Source of the DNA: Psettodes erumei
Lineage: Eukaryota > Chordata > Actinopteri > Pleuronectiformes > Psettodidae
NCBI GenBank assembly: GCA_016785225.1
Contig: JAFBJZ010000901.1
Coordinates: 1,426,001-1,490,000, forward strand
DNA: 64,000 bases
Reading direction: 5' to 3'
In this document: one piece after another, positions 24,350-37,400 of the stretch
Numbering within the stretch: the stretch's first letter is position 1
How the letters are laid out: each line of letters starts with the position of its first letter
The notes under the pieces: model-generated
Databases searched by the model: none
Seen by the model: the letters and a program-made list of their open reading frames with translations, nothing else
What the model was told of the DNA's origin: nothing
Position numbers and translations under genes: made by a program

Positions 24350-25966
24350 CAGGTGCTGGCCAGTGAATTAGAATATCATCAAAAAGTTGAATTATTTCAG
24401 TAATTCCATTCAAAATGTGAAACTTGTATACTGTATACTTTCCTTTCACACATAGTGATATATTTCAAGTGTTTATTAATTTTCATTTATATTATTACAA
24501 CTGACAGCTAATGAAAACACCAAATTCAGTATCTCAGAAAATTAGAATATTCTGAAAAGGCTCAATATAGAAGACACCTGGTGCCACACTAATCAGCTGA
24601 TTAACTCAAAACACCTGCAAAGGCCTTTAAAAGGTCCCTCAGTCTTGTTCTGAAGGCTCCACAATCATGGGGAAGACTTCTGATTTAACAGTTGTCCAAA
24701 AGACGACCATTGACACCTTGTACAAGGAGGGCAAGACACAAAAGGTGATTGCTAAAGAAGCTGGCTGTTCGCAGAGCTCTGTGTCCAAGCACATTAACAG
24801 ACAGGCGAAGGGATGGAAAAATGTGGTAGAAAAAAGTGTACAAGCTCTAGGGATAACCGCACCCTGCAGAGAATTGTGACGACAAACCCATTCAAAAATG
24901 TGGGGGAGATCCACAAAGAGTGGACTGCAGCTGGAGTCAGCGCTTCAAGAACCACCACGAAGAGACGCATGAAAGACATGGGATTCAGCTGTCGCATTCC
25001 GTGTGTCAAGCCACTCTTGAACAAGAAACAGCGAAGAAGCGTCTCGCCTGGGCCAAGGACAAAAAGGACTGGACTGCTGCTGAGTGGTCCAAAGTTATGT
25101 TTTCTGATGAAAGCAAATTTTGCATTTCCTTTTGGAAATCAAGGACCCAGAGTCTGGAGGAAGAGCGGAGAAGCACAGAATCCACGTTGCATGAGGTCCA
25201 GTGTAAAGTTTCCACCGTCAGTGATGGTGTGGGGTGCCATGTCATCTGCCGGTGTTGGCCCACTCTGTTTCCTGAGGTCCAAGGTCAATGCAGCCGTCTA
25301 CCAGGAAGTTTTAGAGCACTTCATGCTTCCTGCTGCTGACCAACTTTATGGAGATGCAGATTTCACTTTTCAACAGGACTTGGCACCTGCACACAGTGCC
25401 AAAACCACCAGTACCTGGTTCAAGGACCATGGTATCCCTGTCCTTGATTGGCCAGCAAACTCGCCTGACCTTAACCCCATTGAAAATCTATGGGGTATTG
25501 TGAAGCGGAAGATGCAATACGCTAGACCCAACAATGCAGATGAGCTGAAGACGACTATCAGAGCAACCTGGGCTCTCATAACACCTGAGCAGTGCCACAG
25601 ACTGATCGAGTCCATGCCACGCCGCATTAATGCAGTGATTGAGGCAAAAGGAGCCCCGACTAAGTATTGAGTGCTATACATGCGCATTCTTTTCATGTTC
25701 ATTCTTTTCAGTTGGCCAACATTTCAAAAAAACCCATTTCTTTTCATTGGCCTTTTCAATATTCTAATTTTTTGAGATACCAAATTTGGAGTTTTCATTA
25801 GTTGTCACTTATAAATATCAAAATTAAAAGAAATAAACATTGGAAATACATCGGTCTGTGTGCATTGCATGAATATAATGTACAAGTTTCACTTTTTGAA
25901 TGGAATTACTGAGATAAATCAAGTATTAGAAATACCATCAAATTCTAATTTACTGGCCAGCACCTG
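24350..25966 (+). mobile_element. Tc1-b: Tc1/mariner nested in the LINE
   Basis: The element starts CAGGTGCTGGCCAGT at 24350 and ends with its complement at 25966. Both borders have TA (24348-24349, 25967-25968). The terminal repeats are long, about 80 bp (24350-24429 and 25880-25966), imperfect in the middle but matching again at TTCCATTCAAAA and GTGAAACTTGTA. It is 1617 bp long and the transposase is on the + strand. Removing the element and one TA restores a continuous LINE reading frame on the minus strand, which proves the order of insertion. Confidence 0.93.
24667..25670 (+). pseudogene. Tc1-b transposase, three frameshifts
   Basis: Tc1-family transposase starting at the ATG at 24667 (MGKTSDLTVVQKTTIDTLYK) with a helix-turn-helix (KVIAKEAGCSQSSVSKHI). 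The coding sense moves between frames near 24850, near 25030 and near 25135, and then stays open to the TGA at 25668-25670 (GAPTKY end). Catalytic motifs survive in separate frames: D in MFSDESKF, D in FQQDLAPAH (codon 25377-25379) and E in NPIENLW (codon 25482-25484), giving 34 residues between the last two as in DD34E. It cannot produce a working enzyme. Confidence 0.88.
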
Positions 25967-25968
25967 TA

Positions 25969-26323
25969 TTCCTGGAGGTTCGCTGTTTCCTCCTGGACAG
26001 TAGTTCTGACACTTACTAGTCCTCGGCCCCCCTCCTTTCGCTTTGTGTACAGCCTCAGGATGCTGGACTTAAGGTGAAACCCACCATGCTTGGTAAGGAG
26101 CTTCCTTGTCTTGATGTCAGTGGCTTGTATCTCTTCCAGTGGCCAGGATATTATCCCAGTCGGGTATCTGATCACTGGCATGGCATAGGTGTTAATGGCT
26201 TGGATCTTATTTTTGCCGTTCAGCTGACTTTTCAGGACCTGCCTTACCCTCTGGAGGTATTTGGCTGTGGCTGACCTTCGAGCTGCCTCCTCATGATTAC
26301 CATTTGCCTGTGGGATCCCCCAG
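25969..26323 (-). pseudogene. LINE ORF, post-RT segment (5' part)
   Basis: Open on the minus strand from the (TA)n border to the Tc1-b insertion. It carries the conserved stretch after the reverse transcriptase of R4-type elements: KIQAINTYAMPVIRYPTGII, then KTRKLLTKHGGFH, then KEGGRGLVSVRTTVQEE. It ends LQEY at the TA where Tc1-b entered; read-through continues into the transposon end (RCWPVN) and stops. The 5' end is cut at the TA repeat, so no RT catalytic motif is present. Confidence 0.8.
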
Positions 26324-26324
26324 G

Positions 26325-26352
<28 letters not shown>
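26324..26352. repeat. (TA)n at 5' border of LINE
   Basis: TA repeat of about 14 units directly at the truncated 5' side of the minus-strand LINE. Confidence 0.92.
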
Positions 26353-26356
<4 letters not shown>

Positions 26357-29300
26357 AATGGCCGCATTAGGATAGGTAGGATATGTACCCTTAGCTTCTG
26401 ACACATACATTAGTGTATTATTGTATATGTATTATATATGCAGCAAATGAGAAGAGCGCTGAGAATTGTATTTGATAAGGCCAACAGTACATACACAAGC
26501 TCACATAAGAGAAGGCGTATAGATGGGTAGGTGGACATTTGTGGTTCTATTTTTGCAGATCTCTTAATGGGCTGCCTTGCCCACCAGACAGTGAATTAAC
26601 CTGCCACCATCTATTAAGAGTTAAACAACTTCCTTTTACTTCCTGATTTCAATTGAAAATCATGACACTTTGAATTCATTTTAAGCATTGGATCATTTCT
26701 CACCGCCGTGAGCGATCACCCTCTCACGCTGTTAGTGTTGTCAACTGATGACGAACAGAGAAAAGAATTAATGTCTTGATGCATGCGTGACTATATTCCA
26801 TCATATTCCTTTGACAGCAGCTTTATATTTTTGTCAGGAGAGAGACAGAAAGTGAAAGCAGTGACTATCAGAGAGGAAAAGATGAACAGTGCACGAAAAC
26901 AACAGGCAAGGGGATGTATGAATTTAGAATGAGCCGGAGATCGGTGAGAGAAAAGGACCTTATTAAAAGTGTCATGTGACTGTGTTGGTTACACTTTCTT
27001 TTCTCCCACCGCTGTCCTCTGGGACCCCGTCTCTCACATTGCCAGGGACCCAGAAATAAATATGTTTGTGTTTGTTTCTGTATTTTCCAAATGTTTGAGT
27101 GCTCACGTGTGTGTGACTGCATTTGTGTTTTCATATGTTTGTAGTCTTAATACATCTCATTGTTCTTATTTCTGTTCATATACTACATACATGTGTGATG
27201 ATGTCTCAGCACCAAGGCTTTGGATGTTGTACATGCAGTGTAGCCGCACAATACAGTAACTGGAAATGATTTACTTTCTTTCCTTACTCACTTTTTATTT
27301 TATATTGTATTTGCACGAGAATATAGATAATGAGTCTAATTGGCTGCCTTCAGACAGTCCTCTAATTCATTTGCATTGTTATGCCAGGTTTCTTTGGAGG
27401 ACACTTTTTACCCCCGAACAGCTGGGAAGAAACCCCCAAAACATCGACCTATAAAATTGACAAGGAATATTAGATGCAAGCAGAGAAATAAATTGAAGGA
27501 GAGGAGTGGATCTTCTCACTACTGTCAGTTTTGAAGCCTTGCTTGCTACAAAGTTGCACTAATGAATATTAATAACAGTTATCAGAAGAAATTTGTGAAA
27601 TAGTCTGACCGAACGCTTTAGGTGGCTTGAAACCGCAAACTTTTTCTGTATGATTGAATTGTTTATGCAGTTCCTTTTCAAAGCATCCAGTTTACCACAA
27701 AGAGAAATAGATTTACACGTCAAAAACTTTCAGTGCATGCAAAGTAGCAGTGTTATAAATGGATCTATTTCCTAATCTAAGATATAATATCAATTTCTAT
27801 TTTAGTGCTTATCTTTTTTGGGAGCAGGTGTCTGTATTGTTGGTGCAGTGTCAGAAGATAAGGATTTTGGTATTAGCTTGGTTTGTATTAATGTACCTAA
27901 AATATTTCTCTCCATTTTCTTACTTATTTCATTTGAATCACATTTCACTTTTCCAGTATCAGTCAGCAACTGCCTCTGGGTCCTAAGAAACACCCACGAC
28001 TTGAAGTGATGACCTTATTGTAGTGGTCTTCCACAAAAACAGTTTTACATTGTACATGGAATCAGAAATGACAGCAGTAGAAACTAAACTTTGTCAGTAT
28101 AATTGATTGGGTTCGTTTCTTGCTGAGAAAAGGAATGCCATGTTCAGCATTCTCCTCCACACTGGTTTCCACCATGACATCCATAATTCAATTAAAACCT
28201 ATCTGGGATAACACAGTAAAACCATTGAGATCATTCCCATTGTGGTCTTTGTGGTCCATAATTAACATCCCTATCTCCTGCCTTGCCTGTTCAAAGAGAG
28301 TTAAGGGCAAAAGAAGGCCATGGGAACTCCATAAAAATGCAAATCTCAGTCACCTGTTTAATGCAAATTACTGCAGAGCTGAACTTAAAACTGGTCTGAC
28401 TTCCTCTTATGAATTTGTTTATTTCACTCGCTGTGGTTTGTCTTTTTGGTAACAAAATAATTTAATGATTCGTACATGAACAGTCAGGCAATCAGAAAGC
28501 TGAAAATCCTTAGTTGTACCAAAATGAACATCCACTAAGTACCAGATGTGGGTAGATTTAGCAGAAACCAGCCACCTTGGCCGCTGAGTCAAAAAGTTAA
28601 TTTCGGACCCTGTTGCTAAGTGAGTTTTTCATGACTTTACAGCAAACGGCTGAATGGATCATCAGTAAACCAAACATTCTGGGAAACAAGGTATGGACGC
28701 AACAGTGTCACTTCCAGAACGTGGTTTTGGATTAAGCTAAGATTTAGCAAATCAATGTTTGATCTTGTTTCTTTGAAAAAGGGCTTAGTGTTTGATGAGA
28801 ACAGTGTTCACATTCATCTTAGAGAGACTGCGCTGCCGTTTCTTGGACTCTCAGCCCAGATGCTTGCTGCTTGTAACAGTGTAGTGGAGCACGGGTGTCA
28901 ATCTCCTTTGTTGATTTTTGATGTATTGACTGTCATTTTATCGGTAAGTTTTTAAGTCCTGTGCTCTTTCTTTCCATTTATCTCATCTCGGTCATTGTCA
29001 GACTCACTCTTTTCCATCACCCGCCTCCCTCTCTTTATGAATCTAAAGTTTGGCTCCATACTGACATGGCTGCCTGTGTTGCCAGCCGTCCGGCAGGCTG
29101 GCCAGCCAGCTGGGCCAGTTGCTGATGGCCTCCTGTGCCCACTATGGCAGTGTTGATCTCCATTTTCTCCATGCCAGGTTGGTCCCAGTAGAGATCCAGA
29201 ACGGCTGATGACTCGCCAACATTTTCTCCCTCCATTCTCCTCCCATAATCCTTCATTTTTTTCAACGTAATGGAGCTAATGTTCAGCCTTGTGGACAGCT

Positions 29301-30383
29301 AACAGGGAGGCTTGGGCCTTATGCAAACTTTATGATGGTGGAGACCGTCATCTCTGTATAAATGATGTGTCGTTCGACGTTGCACTCATTCTAACCCTGA
29401 TTTCTGCTGAATAATTGATGATCAACAGGTTCAGGGTTTGCTTTTAGCGTTCCCCTGTGGTGCGTTGCAGGCCGTAGCTCTGCATCTGCACTCATAATAT
29501 CATCACCACCCAGACAGCAAAGAACAGACTCTCAAAAGCAGCCAAACTTCCCTTTGACGAAGCAACGGGCTTGTAAGTGAATAGGTGTACTGTATGAATG
29601 AAATTTTGTATGTACGGACATCATTTTGATTAACTTTCTTTCTTACAGTCAATCTCAATATTTGATTCACATCAATTGGATCGGTTGTTCTAAAGGAGAA
29701 GGAGCTGCCATGTCAAAGTAATTCAAAGAGATAGAATCATGAAAATCTGAAATTTTGAACTGCAAACAGAAGAGAAATACTGGTTTCGGGCATTGGCAAT
29801 TATAGAGGGATCATTAACAATTTCATTACTGGCTCTAATATGCGTTGGTGGATCCATTAATTATAACATGAATTCTCTTCCAAAAGTGTTTAGGGTTATT
29901 AAAGCCATTAGCTAAAGAGTCTTTACAGTAATTGGATTAAGCATTTCTTGTTATGGTTGTGCTTATATTTATTGTATAATCGTACATAGATAGCTATATA
30001 TACATATAGTACACATGTATAAACATTTATGCGCCTTTATTATACCTATTTATATATTTGCAGCCAGCAGAATACTTCCAGGTTTTCTGACTTATGAGTT
30101 TTAAAGGGCCCAGTTTACCAGTTTTATTGTAGTATTGCCAACAATGTTTACACAATGTTTTTTATATCAACAGTGATATAGTAAGACCCATGGAACATTT
30201 GATATGTATGTATTTTTTATTTGCAAACAGCCCAGTTTTTGTTGCACACACTCACAGACAAAGGCAAAAACAAGAGAGCATTCACACAAAAGGTCCATTA
30301 AGAAAGTGCATAAATATTAGATAAATACACCCTATTACACTTTTTTTGTGGAAGACAGTGAGAGATGTCTGCTCTTTGTGGTT

Positions 30384-30389
<6 letters not shown>

Positions 30390-30415
<26 letters not shown>

Positions 30416-30437
30416 CTGTCTGTCTGTGTGTGTGTGT
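30390..30437. repeat. (GT)n microsatellite with GTCT interruption
   Basis: Long GT run, interrupted by a short (CTGT)n block, then GT again. Confidence 0.92.
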
Positions 30438-33049
30438 ATGCATGTGTGTTCCTTTGTACACAGTCATTTTCTCCATGGCTCTCCCTCATAAGATATTTAC
30501 ATGGCCATCTATTATGGATTGTGATCTGATTGAAGCTGAGTGTTCCCATCTTGCCCCGTCAGTGAACTCACCGCACGAGCACCGGGTCCGCAAGAAACCG
30601 GTTTTGACCACATTTCAGTCTCCAAAGAATGACATAGCCCAAGTTTAAGTTTCATGGCGTTCCATATCTTTTGTTCAGACCGCTGTTTGTTGTGTCCATT
30701 CTTTGTTGTGGATATGACTGTGCAGTAAAAGACTGTGTGTTATTAAGCATGTGGTGAGTATGTAATACCCCTTTAGCTGTTCTAAAATCCCTGGAAACAA
30801 ATGGCTATTGTGACAAATTCCTTTAATAAAACTGCACTACATACACCTGGCAATGTCTCATTAAGTAGCACATCTACAAAGAAATGCATTCATTTATTAA
30901 TAGCAAATAATCATCCCTCTACCAAGCAATAGTTCTTCAGCAACATTTAAATGGTTGCCAGGTAACACGCAGGCATAGTGGAAAGCATGTTTAAAGTTTG
31001 ATTTGGTTGATTATTAACACTTAACTGGATATCGCCATTAATTGTGCTGTTATGTATTATGTTAGCACTTTTTGTTGCTACAGGGGCGTTTGACTCTGAA
31101 CAGGTGAGTTGCTCCGGCATCTTCCGTTGTCGTATTTTGGGCACCAGTAAGATTGCAGGGGTGATTTGCATTTGTGCCGTGCTCCAGACACGATTTCTCG
31201 AGGCCAACATCAGAGTTTTTACACAGTGGTGCTTAACAAGCAGCGGTTGGTGTAGATTGTCATCCGTGTTGGCTGCTTTACTAATCTTTGGCAGCATGGA
31301 GCTGAAGTTCACCCCCATCAGCTCTGCAGGAGACTGAACATTAGGAGAAAAGAAAAGAAGACTCACATTGCAGATACATTATAACCACATGAACCTACCA
31401 TCAGCAGTAGAAGACTCACTTTCCCCAAGCTGCTGTCACCAACAATATCACAATCTGTTCACAACAAAATCTGACATTGTGGAACAATAGATGTTGCTGG
31501 GTAAAACCTATGTAATGCAGTCACAGAATATCACAATGCTTCTGATGCAGCTCGGCCAATCATAATGCAGGACCGGAATAATTTGTAATAATAATAAGCT
31601 TTATTTTATCCTGCAGAATGTGTGAGTTCAGTCACACTCTTGTTGGCTTTTTATGTCAGCGCAAACAATGCCCTGGGCATTTCCACCAACAACAAGTCAT
31701 GTGGACTTTGCTGCCTCTGTTAATTGTATCCCCTTTTTCAAATTCAGCTGCTAAATCTGAATCCAAGTTGGATTCATAGAACACCCACATCTCCAGGCGA
31801 GAGGCGTATTTCTGGACTCCTGCAAACGTGCAGTCTGTTCCAACAAACCCTAAATCTCTAATCCTCAACACATTGGGCCAGATCCACCTCAATCCAGTCT
31901 CTCTTCACCTCTCTCTCTCTTTCTTTCTCTTGTCTCCACTCACTATCTCTTTCTGTCACCACATCATGTGTCATGCTTGCAAACATGGGCAGAACACAAA
32001 CACACACAACGTTGACCGCTTTGTGGTGGTCCCTCAGATAGTTGGCCTCCATTCATTTCACCAGCTGCCCCCCAGTCATCCATCCTGCACTCTGCTTTCT
32101 GCTCGTCTGATTTCCCCCGCTCTCACGCCATCCTTTCTCTGTTCCTCCTCTCTCTCACACCCTCCCTCTTGTCTCTGCCTCTGATTTTCTTCCACCTCTC
32201 ACCTGCGTCCCTTGTCTCACACCCTTGCTCCCCCCCACACACGTTATTTCCTTCTTCTCTTTTTGTAATATATGGTATATTCAGCATGGTGTTTTGATCT
32301 TCAGAAGTCAAATCCAAGTCACAGGAAGCCACTCAGTAGCGAGAAACTTTTAATGAGTGTTGAAATCATAACTAATTTTCAGTGTACTAATTTTTAATAT
32401 CCTAGCCCAGGTTATTTCTTCCATATCTTTTTAAGTATAAAATAATGTTAATTTTACTAATGCACCACAATAGTATGCTGTTGGTGCAGTATTATGCTTT
32501 ATGAAATCCTTACTGCAGGTATTTCAGCAAAACCTTCAAGATGGATTGTTCAAAAGTAAGCACTTATTTATAGATGTCATCAGAAATCATTTGCATACAA
32601 ATAGGTTTGTGTGGGATGAGAACAGGTCCAGCGAAGGGGCGATGACTTGCTGTTAAAAGTCTAAAGTGTAACATTTAAACAAGATTATATTAAGTACTTT
32701 GAAAGGTGTGTAAAAATGTTATTTAATCTGTATCTTGAGCTGTATTGAAATAAAAATATTGCTTTTTTTGTTTCTTTTTCATTTCAATGCTGCAGAGAAA
32801 ACGTGTTGCACCTTTTAAAAATTCTGATCTGCATCTGCAAAATTCCAATTTATTCAGATCTGATACCCAGTGAACTCACAATGGAAAAAAGTACTAGGCC
32901 TGAATTAGGAACAGTAGTAGATCAGGTATATGCCCTGTTCTCTGATTTAGAGACACATAAAAAGCTGAACTGACGCTACGACCCGGATGCTGCTCGAGCA
33001 GCAGGAAACTATACGCTACCGGCCCGGATCTGTCAGGGTGAAGAGGTCA

Positions 33050-33180
33050 CAATGCTCTCCTCTCTTGTCCACCCACATCTCCCTCTCCTGTTTCTCCCCC
33101 TCTCTCCTTCTTCCTCGGACCCCTCCTTCCTTTCCTCCCCTACCTTTGTTCTGTCTCTGTCCTCCCCCTATCCTGCTGGA
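33050..33180. repeat. Pyrimidine-rich tract
   Basis: Over 130 bases the + strand is dominated by C and T (CTCC/TTCC words) with few purines. Open frames on either strand here are products of this bias (poly S/P/L or poly R/G/E) and not genes. Confidence 0.75.
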
Positions 33181-36100
33181 GTAATGACAGCCGCCTGTCA
33201 ACACCACCTCCTGACCACCGAGCAGACCCGACAGCAGCTCTGATGAGATCACTCACTGAACGTCTCTCTCTGGGCACAGCTCGGTCAGAACAATTTTAGA
33301 TGGCAGTTGCTCTGTTTTATTTATTCATTAACTTTTTTTTTGCGGTTAGGTCTGAGCTGTTTTTGCACGTCTTTATGCCTGCCTGCCTCCTTCATGGATT
33401 ATTATTTTTGTTCCACTAATGGTTCAAATCTTAAGAGAAAATATTTATATACAGTATTTTTCACCATGATGCCTCATGGGTTCCTTGAGGCAAATCATCA
33501 TTTAAACATTAGACATGTCAGTTGTATAAAAGGAGAAAGGGTTTATGTTTTATTCAGTACTTCTAATTCTGGGCTGCTCCTGCTATGGCCTTTACCTGTC
33601 TGTTTTGGCATTGTCTTTATCAGTTCCTGCTGGCCACACATTCACATGGAATTGCAGTAATGGAACAGTCAAAAGTGTATCATCATCAAAACTCTTCTGT
33701 CTCTTTTTCAGATCATTTTTTACTGACACTTGACCAGTTTCATTTTACGTAAACCAAGGACATGTGACTGCAGAACCCGATGAAATTGGCTATCACTCGG
33801 ATTAAAAAACATTCACAAAACCAGAAAACCTTCTTGGATTTATGTCATTTGAACTAAAATGCATATACCAGTATAACTACACCACCACTTTGCTGTGGTA
33901 GCCTGTGTTACAAGGTATTCAGGCACACAGCAATAATGTAACTTGCCCACTGGCCCCACCAATTTTTTAAATTTTCTTGGCAGCACGCACGTTCACAAAT
34001 AGAAATACTTGTTATACTTAGTGTTAGCTATAACTATAAATTCAAAGTGACAGATTCCTATCAGGTGAAGAGAGGAGAGTTGACACTGGTGGTGTCGAAG
34101 CGGAAAGAAAAAGTGCCTATTTGGCAGTAATTCTGATTTAAACCTGAAGCTTAAAAGGAACCTGTTAATAATGAGCAAACTTTGTCTGATGAAGGTGACA
34201 GCATCTGCAGTTAACAGTCAAAAATGGAGGTGAGCATCTAAAGATCTGATGTTGTTGCCGAAAGTGAGTGCTGTACACCCAGTGCTGTGAGTGCTGTTGA
34301 GCCCCCACGTCTTTTCTTTGTAAAATGTCAGGTGTTATGTGTAACACCATGTTGTCACGAGTTTATTACCTGGTGGAAACACTTCCACGCTTTGGCATCC
34401 GAACTTTAAGGCATTTGGTGCCTCTGCCATTATACGTGGAGGAGAAATGTAGTAACTTAGTAATGCGTCATCTTTCCTGACGTTTCCTGACACTGACGTA
34501 TGTGCGGATACTGACTAATAAAAGTGTTTTGGTCAGGTGTATGGCCATTAAAAACCACCAGAAGACTTTCAGCTCTTCTTCACACATTGTCTCTGAACTG
34601 GTGGATGCTGGGGGACAGTGCTGTTAAACACACTGGTCCAAAAACTCCCCTGGGAAATGTGAAGGTCACAGGATATGATTTGCATGATTTCCCCCCTCAT
34701 CAAACCATTCAGTGACCCCTTGTGCCTTGTATAGTAGTTTCAGCATCGTCTATGATTCTCTAATCAGTTTGTTTGGGTTTTTACTTTAATCTGTCGGCCG
34801 TCTCAATGTTTGAAAACACTGCAAACTGGTCAAAACCAATTTGGCTGTAAGAAGAAGCACTTTATGTATTTATTATGGGACCTGCTTTTGGCTCTTACCG
34901 TGTTTCCATAAAATGACAAGTTGTTCTATAACGTACACCATTGTTCACCAAAGAGAAACCTGTGTCCTCTTTTATAAGGCTTCTGGAAGCTGTGAACTCT
35001 GCAGCAGATTTGAATCCATCCTCCAGCACTGTGGGTCACAGTGTATTTTTTCTTTAACTTTATTGTATGTTGCACAAAGACAGTCTATAACGGGCTATGC
35101 AGCCCTCCAGATACCTCCCTAGCTTTCTGCAAAGCTTTCATTTCCATGTTGGATCCTGTCTCTCCCACACTCTGTGGTTTTGACTTTACCATCTTTCTTC
35201 CTCTGTATCTCTCCATCTGTCTCCTTGTTATGCCATCGAGCTCCTATTCTTTTCACTGGAAATAGTATGTGTCCCATCTGCAGTATCATCGGAACCACAA
35301 AAGCACATCTCTGTGATTCTCATTTATTTCTGAGGAAACCCTCTCCATGAGATTTTTCATAACCCAACTGACTTTAATACAATTCCAACATAAATGTGGT
35401 ATTTTCTGGCCCTGTTCGAAGGCATGGAAATATATTTCCCTTATTTCCCTGAAATTAGTCATTGTTGTCACTTGACATCACTTTGCATCATCCCCACCTC
35501 TGTTCATCTCTGCTTAATTGGATCAGTCTGATTAACTCTTACTGTGGAATTAGTCATCGTTCATGTAATTGGATTTTTTTTTCTCTTTCTTCTACATGTG
35601 CCATTAAAATAGACATAAGTAGCAGGCAGATATGGAACATTTTTCAAAGCTTCAGCAGAATCAGTTATTTACACATTAAGTTAGCAAACTGTTGTATGCA
35701 CAAGGCCCTTTACACTGCATGTGTTAGAGCAAAACATGATTGGGAAATTGAAAATAACAATGTTGTTGCTGATTTATACATGGCCACACAAGATGTTTCT
35801 GCTTGAGAGACCTTGAGAGGGGAAAGCTACAGGCAATTGAATGTTTTGTGTCACATCTCTGTAAACATATTTGTAACAACATGCTAGCAAGGTAAGTGCA
35901 AACAAGCGATCCCCATTTGTTTATATACTGTCAGGTATATTGTACAGTGCAGTACCATTACCATCAGAATAATGCTGCCTCAGTAACTGTCCATGAACAC
36001 CAGTCAGATTTCTCAGAAGCCTGTCCCGATTGTTTTTCTCTCTTTAGTGTCCATACAAGGTTTTCAAGTGTGAGCCCTGTAGCTGCCTCTACACTTTGAT

Positions 36101-37040
36101 GGCAGTGTTGCTGTAAATTCATATCGCTTCACTGTATTTCAGTTTTGCTTTACTGCAGTTTAGAACTTATATAACCTCAATGACAGAACACCAAACTGAT
36201 GAATATTGTCTGTGAGTGTTTGCAATGCAAATACATTTGCTGAAAAATAAATAAACACGTGAATGAATAAATCAGAATATAGTTGGCAGTTGTAGTTGGA
36301 TATGTATATTTATGTTGCCACAAGGGCGTCAGAAATCAATAGGGGATGTACTGCATCTATATCTACATGTGCATTTTACGCAAAGTAAATCAGCAAGCAT
36401 ACGTCTTCCACTCAGCAACAGTCCATTTAAGTGCAGAGCTCAAGATGAGGTGAAGTGAAAAGCTTCATTCACACAGCACTAATATTACCTGGGGGATGCC
36501 AAGTAATAACACAGATCATCTGGGAGTTTTATCTTGTGTGAATCTTCCATGTCTACCAAGACAAAAGTTCCCTTGATAATACTAATCTTATGCAAATGAT
36601 AGTCTCACACATGATGTATTCTTCAGCTGCAGCTTCTCCATCTTTTTTCTTCGCGTCATTTTGAAAACAACTTAAGTGCAAATGCCCTGTTAGTCTGAGG
36701 GATACATCCATGTTGGTCAGGCTTTGCAATATGACCAAAATCTCATATCTAATGATCTCAGGTCTTTCCACTTTCAGATAATAATACATATCATGATAAA
36801 GCACATTTTCTGTAAATGTAAAAACAACTGCCCTCAATGTTTGTTATGTAAGGTGGTTATGACTTTTGCGTCATTGTAAGTGCTGTGCTACACTTCTATC
36901 ACATTTACAGTTTTGAATGGCAGATCCTGGTTACTGTATCTTCTCTGTATGCACACCCAGTGTCCTCAATGTGTATCAGATGACAAGTGTCTTATGGCGC
37001 AGTCAGTGTATGTCCCCTTGAAGAGTGTGCAGGTCAGGGT

Positions 37041-37400
37041 GGTCAAGTGTGAGCATTTTCCCCCATCTGAAGACTTGGTGCTCTTTGATGAGACCATTGC
37101 TGTGCCTGGTAAAATTCTGGCTAAATGGACACAAATGATTATATAAACTGCACCATCTCTGGGCGAGTTGAGCCCACCCCAACAGAAGAAGCTTTTACAA
37201 GCCTTGAGGGACGGCGTAGCCTCTTGTTCTCCTCTCTCTCACCTGGACGCCTCACCTCTGCGGCCTTTAGCCCTGTGGGGCCTATTAGTCATCCTTGGTG
37301 TGGGAGCGGGGCCATCGGGGGTGCTTGGTCTCTGTTCTCCCAGAGCCCTGCGGAGAGGGATATGCAGGTGTGGTGTCAGCAGAAATACGTATATACTGTA
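37041..37400. other. GC-rich patch after a TATA-like motif
   Basis: TATATAAA at 37140-37147 is followed by a locally GC-rich stretch (about 37160-37380) that is open in two + frames and one minus frame. It might be a promoter or exon of an unrecognised transcript. I recognise no protein and no paired splice sites, so I give it only as a patch of unusual composition. Confidence 0.25.

Larger units (their letters stand above)
23371..26323 (-). mobile_element. R4/Rex6-like LINE, 5'-truncated, split by Tc1-b
   Basis: A non-LTR retrotransposon fragment on the minus strand. The 5' part (25969-26323) holds post-RT sequence beginning WGIPQANGNHEEAARRSATA. The 3' part (23371-24349) holds a zinc knuckle, a restriction-like endonuclease and the 3' tail. 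Tc1-b (24350-25966) separates them. The reverse transcriptase core is missing, so the copy is 5'-truncated, as usual for LINEs. Both outer borders are (TA)n tracts, which suggests insertion into a TA repeat; elements of the R4/Dong group are known for inserting in simple TA-rich repeats. The family name is from the protein motifs. Confidence 0.8.
26353..37040. other. Non-coding; microsatellites and pyrimidine tracts
   Basis: No gene recognised in this 10.7-kb stretch. It contains a (GT)n tract (30390-30437) and pyrimidine-rich tracts near 31890-31950, 32080-32250 and 33050-33180. A GC-richer patch at 29035-29265 is open on the minus strand for 76 codons (KMEINTAIVGTGGHQQLAQL) but I recognise no family in it. 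Other frames are short and lack splice context. Confidence 0.5.

Noticed and set aside
23607..24371. Several long + frames
   Set aside because: Antisense shadows of the minus-strand LINE endonuclease ORF.
30390..30437. CRISPR-like or regulatory tandem repeat
   Set aside because: Simple GT microsatellite; no spacers, no repeat-spacer pattern.
31084..31103. 20-base microexon-like segment between CAG and GTGAGT
   Set aside because: Such pairs arise by chance and nothing links it to a transcript; not enough to call.
31828..32184. 118-codon S/L/P-rich + frame
   Set aside because: Falls in a pyrimidine-rich tract; composition alone gives such frames.
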